From the IMG/VR virus record IMGVR_UViG_3300023176_002354, positions 1 to 27,003 of that record: a stretch of DNA of 27,003 nucleotides, one strand, 5' to 3'. The first letter of the stretch is position 1. The number at the start of each line of letters is the position of its first letter. Below the pieces are notes generated by a model. That model was given only the letters and a program-made list of their open reading frames with translations, was not told the origin of the DNA and did not search any database. Shown here piece after piece: positions 23,899 through 27,003 of this stretch. Source of the DNA: a virus. The translations under genes were made by a program, and so were the position numbers.

Positions 23899-24683
23899 CA
23901 GATGATACGAATTTTTTCGTGACCAACGCGGATACGAGGATCGCACCAGGTCTCAACGCCTGCTTCTTTGGCATCAAGACAGAACGATACGTCTTCTCCG
24001 CACATATCTTGAACGTTACCAGATTCAAAGACTTGCATCTTAGGAGCGAACCAAGGATACTCAAGACGCTCAAAGACACCCTTACGAATCATAACCCAAC
24101 CGAATCCAGTGTAGTCAACGGTAAAGGGTTTACGACGCTTTGCCATGGACTCTACGGTCTCATGGTTCATAACGCCGCCGTTCTTACGGAAGTCATCTTC
24201 TTCCAACCAGTGAGCAACGCTGGTAGTCATCCCATCTTCGGTGGCATACCAACCACATGCGATCTCTCGCTCGGATTGCTCGTTTCCGTCTTTGTCTGGA
24301 CCAGGGACTGCGAGATCGCACAGTTGCCAGAACTTCTCAGTATTGAACACAATATCATTATCAATCCAGAGTTGATAATCGTAGTTCAGTTTACCATCCC
24401 AGGGAATCTGCTTGGGTCCGCGCAGAACATTCGCTCCAAGAACCTTGCAACGTGCAAAGTTAACCATCGACGAATAATCCTGAGAGATTTGGATACTCAT
24501 ACCATTTTGTACAAGGTCAAATGCCATTTGCACAAAAGATTTGAGGAATGTATAAGAGCAATTACGTCCAGGAAGACAGAACACAATGCTCTTCCCTCGC
24601 ATACGTGCTTTGATTGCATCGTAATCCCACTCTTCTTTAGGTTGAGTAGGAGCAGATGCTTTTACAGTGAATCCTTTTGCCAT
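23898..24683 (-). CDS. Glycosyltransferase-like protein (GT-A type)
   Basis: 261 residues. The front half has KSIVFCLPGRNCSYTFLKSF (31-50), QISQDYSSMVNFARCKVL (65-82) and YDYQLWIDNDIVF (101-113). D108-N109-D110 is placed like the DxD metal/nucleotide-sugar site of GT-A enzymes. Later come TVDYTGFGWVMI (188-199), CGEDVSFCLDA (228-238) and a conserved-looking H255 (RVGHEK), where GT-A enzymes often have a catalytic acid and a metal-ligand histidine. Family assignment is from motif order; substrate unknown. Possible roles are modification of virion or host glycans, or of DNA bases. A consensus sigma70 promoter sits directly in front. The coding DNA is visibly richer in G+C than the baseplate genes (32 of 60 bases in 24121-24180). 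Confidence 0.72.
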   Translation of the reverse strand: MAKGFTVKASAPTQPKEEWDYDAIKARMRGKSIVFCLPGRNCSYTFLKSFVQMAFDLVQNGMSIQISQDYSSMVNFARCKVLGANVLRGPKQIPWDGKLNYDYQLWIDNDIVFNTEKFWQLCDLAVPGPDKDGNEQSEREIACGWYATEDGMTTSVAHWLEEDDFRKNGGVMNHETVESMAKRRKPFTVDYTGFGWVMIRKGVFERLEYPWFAPKMQVFESGNVQDMCGEDVSFCLDAKEAGVETWCDPRIRVGHEKIRII

Positions 24684-24706
24684 GTGTTTAAAGTTTCTTC
24701 AGTTCA

Positions 24707-24735
24707 ATTCTAACAGTGTATCTATATGGTGTCAA
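24707..24735 (-). promoter_or_regulatory. Strong sigma70-type promoter before the glycosyltransferase-like gene
   Basis: TTGACA (24735-24730), a 17-base spacer, then TAGAAT (24712-24707) on the minus strand: a full -35, ideal spacing and a one-mismatch -10. Transcription would start near 24700, about 17 bases before the ATG. The -35 box overlaps the stop codon of the upstream 55-residue gene. It implies use of the host RNA polymerase early or mid infection. Confidence 0.72.
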
Positions 24736-24899
24736 TAAGAGGATTCTGCGACTGCCTTATTATCGACTGTCAGTTCCTCGTATTCATACTTAGTCTTATC
24801 CAATACTGCCCACTTCTGTTTGAATTCCTCCTCTGTAAGTACGGATTCAACACATTGGTTCTCTTTTGAGTATATGTGATAGATCTTCGAGTATGTCAT
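24732..24899 (-). CDS. Hypothetical 55-residue protein
   Basis: Reads MTYSKIYHIYSKENQCVESV, then a charged stretch LTEEEFKQKWAVLDKTKYEY, and ends AVAESSY. Likely helical and acidic, with no membrane segment and no known domain recognised. The ATG lies 5 bases after the stop of the membrane protein gene and the stop overlaps the -35 box of the next gene's promoter. This tight fit, together with amino-acid-like composition, supports it as a real gene. The ribosome site is poor. Confidence 0.7.
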   Translation of the reverse strand: MTYSKIYHIYSKENQCVESVLTEEEFKQKWAVLDKTKYEYEELTVDNKAVAESSY

Positions 24900-24904
24900 A
24901 CTGT

Positions 24905-25036
24905 CTAATTCGCTACAGAATTATATATCCCTATAATGAGAATACCCAGTACGGCAAATACGACCTTAGGGTGTCGAGCAATCCAATAAGTGAGGATAAC
25001 TCTCCACATGTTCCAATAGGGTGGTCGTCGGCGCAT
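24905..25036 (-). CDS. Small single-span membrane protein (43 aa)
   Basis: Reads MRRRPPYWNMWRVILTYWIA then RHPKVVFAVLGILIIGIYNS and ends VAN. A hydrophobic stretch of about 17 residues (VVFAVLGILIIGIYNSV) after a strongly basic, tryptophan-rich front predicts one helix across the membrane, with the basic N-terminus probably inside. No family recognised. The ATG at 25036 follows an exact 10-base palindrome GAGAATTCTC; an in-frame GTG directly precedes it. Position between the oxygenase-like gene and the 55-residue gene, with a 5-base gap downstream, supports a real gene. The competing frame over the same bases (MRILRDAP...) looks random. Confidence 0.65.
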   Translation of the reverse strand: MRRRPPYWNMWRVILTYWIARHPKVVFAVLGILIIGIYNSVAN

Positions 25037-25059
25037 CACGGAGAATTCTCATTGACCTT

Positions 25060-25068
25060 ATTATACCA
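25060..25068 (-). promoter_or_regulatory. Extended -10 promoter candidate
   Basis: TGGTATAAT (TGn plus perfect TATAAT) on the minus strand, overlapping the oxygenase-like gene's stop and placed to start RNA near 25053, just before the 43-residue gene. No good -35. The 11 bases TATAATAAGGT recur exactly at 25742-25732. Confidence 0.5.
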
Positions 25069-25714
25069 GAGGATCTACCTTTTGTGGGGTGTTTGAGGCA
25101 ACATGGGGTGTGTTGATAACATTCGGAGATTGTGTTATATCTCCCGCAATACAAATTCTATAATCATCTGAGGTATACCCTGGCATAACCATATGATCCA
25201 TCATCCCAGGAAAAAGCAAGAGCGTTCCCTCAGAACTCTTGTCGAGTTTTACATTATACGTCTGAATTAATCCAAGAAGATCAGAGTAAAATAAAATAAA
25301 GTCTGTGGCAGATGGATGGCGAGCATGACAGTTCCCACTCTGCTCCTCTCTCCAATTTGTGGGGATATTCATCCAAATTACAAAAGAAAGCACCGATTTA
25401 TGTTTGTGTGGCTCTACATAATCCCCTGGATGATTTACCCTCACCCATAACCTGCTAATCTCTAGCGAATGCTCATGGGTCGTGTGCGGCTCGCCAGGGT
25501 AGTAAAAATCCGTAAAGTATTTGTTCACATACGGCACCATAAACGCCGCCAACTTACCCTCATCATCCCGTATAGGAAATTGGTTATACTCTAAATCTAC
25601 CTCGGGAAAATTCGGAGGCAACACGGAATCAATTATAGAATTCAGATACTCTCGGATATTATCATCAATCTCACCTTTTATGACACCAAGGTTTGGGAAC
25701 TCTAAATGATCCAC
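25061..25714 (-). CDS. 2OG-Fe(II) oxygenase-like protein
   Basis: 217 residues from a GTG start; no other start lies near, and the ribosome site is weak. The core has GDYVEPHKHKSVLSFVIWMN (97-116), then GTLLLFPGMMDHMVMPG (163-179) and DDYRICIAGDI (184-192). This fits the double-stranded beta-helix of small phage and bacterial 2OG-Fe(II) oxygenases, with H103 (or H105) and H174 as iron ligands and R186 as the 2-oxoglutarate ligand. The usual Asp/Glu two residues after the first histidine is not present: the sequence is HKH. Either H105 substitutes or the first ligand is elsewhere, so catalytic activity is uncertain. Such genes are frequent in cyanophages; substrates are mostly unknown. The last 25 residues look unstructured. 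Confidence 0.75.
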   Translation of the reverse strand: MDHLEFPNLGVIKGEIDDNIREYLNSIIDSVLPPNFPEVDLEYNQFPIRDDEGKLAAFMVPYVNKYFTDFYYPGEPHTTHEHSLEISRLWVRVNHPGDYVEPHKHKSVLSFVIWMNIPTNWREEQSGNCHARHPSATDFILFYSDLLGLIQTYNVKLDKSSEGTLLLFPGMMDHMVMPGYTSDDYRICIAGDITQSPNVINTPHVASNTPQKVDPLV

Positions 25715-25736
25715 GGAAATTTTTTATAGTAACCTT

Positions 25737-25745
25737 ATTATAACA
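25737..25745 (-). promoter_or_regulatory. Extended -10 promoter candidate for the oxygenase-like gene
   Basis: TGTTATAAT on the minus strand, 23 bases before the GTG start at 25714. A/T tracts lie immediately upstream (25757-25792), like an UP element; no convincing -35 is seen. It shares TATAATAAGGT with the candidate at 25060. Confidence 0.5.
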
Positions 25746-26102
25746 CCTTATGAGGCAAAAAATTTTTGGCGAATTTTTTTTAATGAACTCGAAATCACTC
25801 ACTCGAATTGTCACCTCTGTAGGTTAGGGTAGTGATCGATTTTATATACGGGGGGCGCAGGGGCGCACATTAGTATATCTTATCAATGGAATCAACTGCC
25901 ATAACGACTGCTGATCAATCGATGTGTGCCGCACGAATAACTGGCACACACCCCCAAACCCCTTGCGCCGCAACGGATCTCAGCGACTGTGCCAATCCAC
26001 GAACTGCCATTTTGCAGTTACAACCGTTTACAATCCAGTTTGCGAACTGTCCACTCTGAAATGCTGACGAAAACTGACATAAAACGTCACACTACAGGGC
26101 AC
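25746..26102. other. Gene-free spacer with hairpins and short repeats
   Basis: No convincing gene on either strand. Contents: A/T tracts at 25757-25792; a tandem 8-base repeat GGGGCGCA (25852-25859, 25860-25867); an 8-bp inverted repeat TGTGTGCC / GGCACACA with a 12-base loop (25923-25950); a 6-bp hairpin AACTGC / GCAGTT (26002-26019); and about seven scattered words close to CGAACTGCC. The base composition changes here from AT-rich to GC-rich. Confidence 0.6.
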
Positions 26103-26127
26103 AAAAAAAGCGACCCATAAGGGTCGC
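26103..26127 (-). terminator. Rho-independent terminator after the DUF7178-like gene
   Basis: A perfect 7-bp stem, GCGACCC / GGGTCGC, with a 4-base loop (26110-26127) is followed on the minus strand by seven T's. It sits about 50 bases past the stop of the rightmost gene and separates it from the oxygenase-like gene. Confidence 0.88.
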
Positions 26128-26179
26128 TGATCAGTCCCGTTTTTGTGCAGAATCTAAAGATTCTCTCCCTATTTGCCTC

Positions 26180-26812
26180 TCAATCCACCAGACCTTTGTT
26201 AATCCGCCTGTAGGCGACCCAGGTGATCGCTTGCATTTGAGAGGGCGAGACTGCGCTCTCACCGCGTTCTAGGCGCACTGCAGTGGCAATCGCTGCCGCT
26301 TCCCTGTAGGCGTCCTGAATGCCTGCGAACGCCTTAGGCGTCATGCTCGGAACGTCTTTCAGACCGCTTACGGTCCCGTTCCAAACGTTGTAGGCGTGCC
26401 CATCGATCACGGGCGCGTTGCAGTTGCCAGCGGTGGCAATGTTTTCAAAAAACGCTGTAACTTTCTGCCCTTTTAAGATAACTTTAATTTGATCGTAATT
26501 TGCGTTCAATTCGAGAATCGCAATCGCCTTTGCTTTGTTACCTTTAAAGGTGCAGACTTTAATCTCAGCAGGATCGATTCCCGTTGCGATTGCGCGGGCA
26601 AGCGATTCCGCGTCTTGAATGTTTCTATCCCACTTGTTATTTGGCGACAGTGCAGCGATTGCGCCTGCGATCTGATCAGTGGAGAATCCGTATTTGTTAC
26701 CTAAAGTGACGCAAATACTGTGGGCATTGTTGTACCAAGACGCGCCAACTTGCTGGTCAAGAATACTGGCGCGGAAGAACATTGCCAGAATCGAATCAAC
26801 GTGGTTTGCCAT
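26180..26812 (-). CDS. DUF7178-like phage protein of unknown function
   Basis: 210 residues from the ATG at 26812 (MANHVDSILAMFFRASILDQ). Blocks that I associate with DUF7178-type phage proteins: GASWYNNAHSI, IAGAIAALSPNNKWDRNIQD, CTFKGNKAKAI, GQKVTAFFENI, APVIDGHAYNVWNG and SPSQMQAITWVAYRR. The mixed helical layout with a late invariant-looking D-x-H recalls helix-hairpin-helix DNA glycosylases, but that link is a guess. The open frame runs on to a TTG at 26902, but the extra 30 residues look unstructured, and MANHVD is the start seen in relatives as I recall them. The DNA is strikingly GC-rich (38 of 60 bases in 26281-26340, against 17 of 60 in 18421-18480 of the giant gene). It has its own terminator. 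This pattern suggests recent transfer, possibly from a GC-rich host or phage. Confidence 0.78.
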   Translation of the reverse strand: MANHVDSILAMFFRASILDQQVGASWYNNAHSICVTLGNKYGFSTDQIAGAIAALSPNNKWDRNIQDAESLARAIATGIDPAEIKVCTFKGNKAKAIAILELNANYDQIKVILKGQKVTAFFENIATAGNCNAPVIDGHAYNVWNGTVSGLKDVPSMTPKAFAGIQDAYREAAAIATAVRLERGESAVSPSQMQAITWVAYRRINKGLVD

Positions 26813-26932
26813 GATCGGTTGCAGCGGAAGGGATCTGAGAGGGACTGGCGACGCGGTTGCCTCGCTTGTGCCAATGATGCCCGATCTGAACCGACCGCGC
26901 AACCCCTCAAAACGAAAGAAATCCTGAATCTC

Positions 26933-26963
26933 CTAAGTCTCGTGAGATTCGGGTTGGAAATGT
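26933..26963. other. Ten-bp inverted repeat near the right edge
   Basis: CCTGAATCTC and GAGATTCGGG pair (one G-T) around an 11-base loop. On the minus strand it is followed by a T-rich tail (ATTTCTTTCGTTTT), so it could terminate a gene lying beyond the edge, or be a hairpin in the leader of the DUF7178-like gene. It does not fit a tRNA. Confidence 0.4.
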
Positions 26964-27003
26964 AATTTAGGCAACACTAAAAGTATTTTTTCAATCCGCT
27001 TGA

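Noticed and set aside
23856-24713. 285-residue open frame on the plus strand
   Set aside because: It lies exactly opposite the glycosyltransferase-like gene, has no ribosome site or recognisable motif, and is best explained as a mirror of that gene's GC-rich codons.
24966-25154. 62-residue minus-strand frame
   Set aside because: It overlaps the end of the oxygenase-like gene and the membrane protein gene in another frame, and its sequence looks random.
25886-26059. 57-codon plus-strand frame in the spacer
   Set aside because: No ribosome site, cysteine- and proline-rich random-looking sequence, and opposite in direction to all genes here.
26813-26902. N-terminal extension of the DUF7178-like gene from a TTG
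   Set aside because: The extra 30 residues look non-native, and the ATG giving MANHVDS is the expected family start. It cannot be excluded from sequence alone.
26933-26963. Possible tRNA at the right edge
   Set aside because: The inverted repeat has no matching D-arm, T-loop or acceptor pairing.

Overview
This window looks like part of a T4-like cyanophage (a myovirus of marine Synechococcus or Prochlorococcus). The call rests on recognisable baseplate wedge genes in T4-like order (gp25, gp6, gp7, gp8), cyanophage-type small conserved genes around them, and an AT-rich coding style in the structural part. Every gene I can support lies on the minus strand, so the window reads right to left. 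No rRNA, tRNA, CRISPR array or insertion sequence was seen.

Right end (about 25.7-27.0 kb): a clearly GC-rich segment holds one gene of the DUF7178-like type, followed by a strong rho-independent terminator and a 465-base gene-free stretch full of short hairpins and repeated AACTG words. Middle (22.6-25.7 kb): a compact series of accessory genes: a 2OG-Fe(II) oxygenase-like protein, a 43-residue membrane protein, a 55-residue protein, a glycosyltransferase-like protein with a DND motif, 56- and 49-residue proteins, a 234-residue protein ending in a four-cysteine cluster, and a 72-residue protein. Several stop and start codons touch or overlap. Three sigma70-type promoter candidates lie here, one of them a near-perfect TTGACA-N17-TAGAAT.

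Left and centre (1-22.6 kb): the baseplate operon. gp25 is preceded by a T4-type late promoter sequence (GATAAATA) and is followed without gaps by gp6, then by a giant 4502-residue protein. The N-terminal part of the giant resembles the C-terminal wedge core of T4 gp7; the rest is a long mosaic of beta-type modules, including a YHYH domain, a jelly-roll carbohydrate-binding-like module and several internal repeat families. Next come an enlarged gp8 and a DUF4815 protein that runs off the left edge in a polyproline tract. The only real gap in this operon, between gp7 and gp8, carries a second late-promoter match (AATAAATA).

The most interesting object is the giant gp7-like protein: a baseplate wedge anchor fused to about 4,200 residues of modular, probably surface-exposed sequence. 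Some of its repeat motifs recur in the extra segment of gp8.
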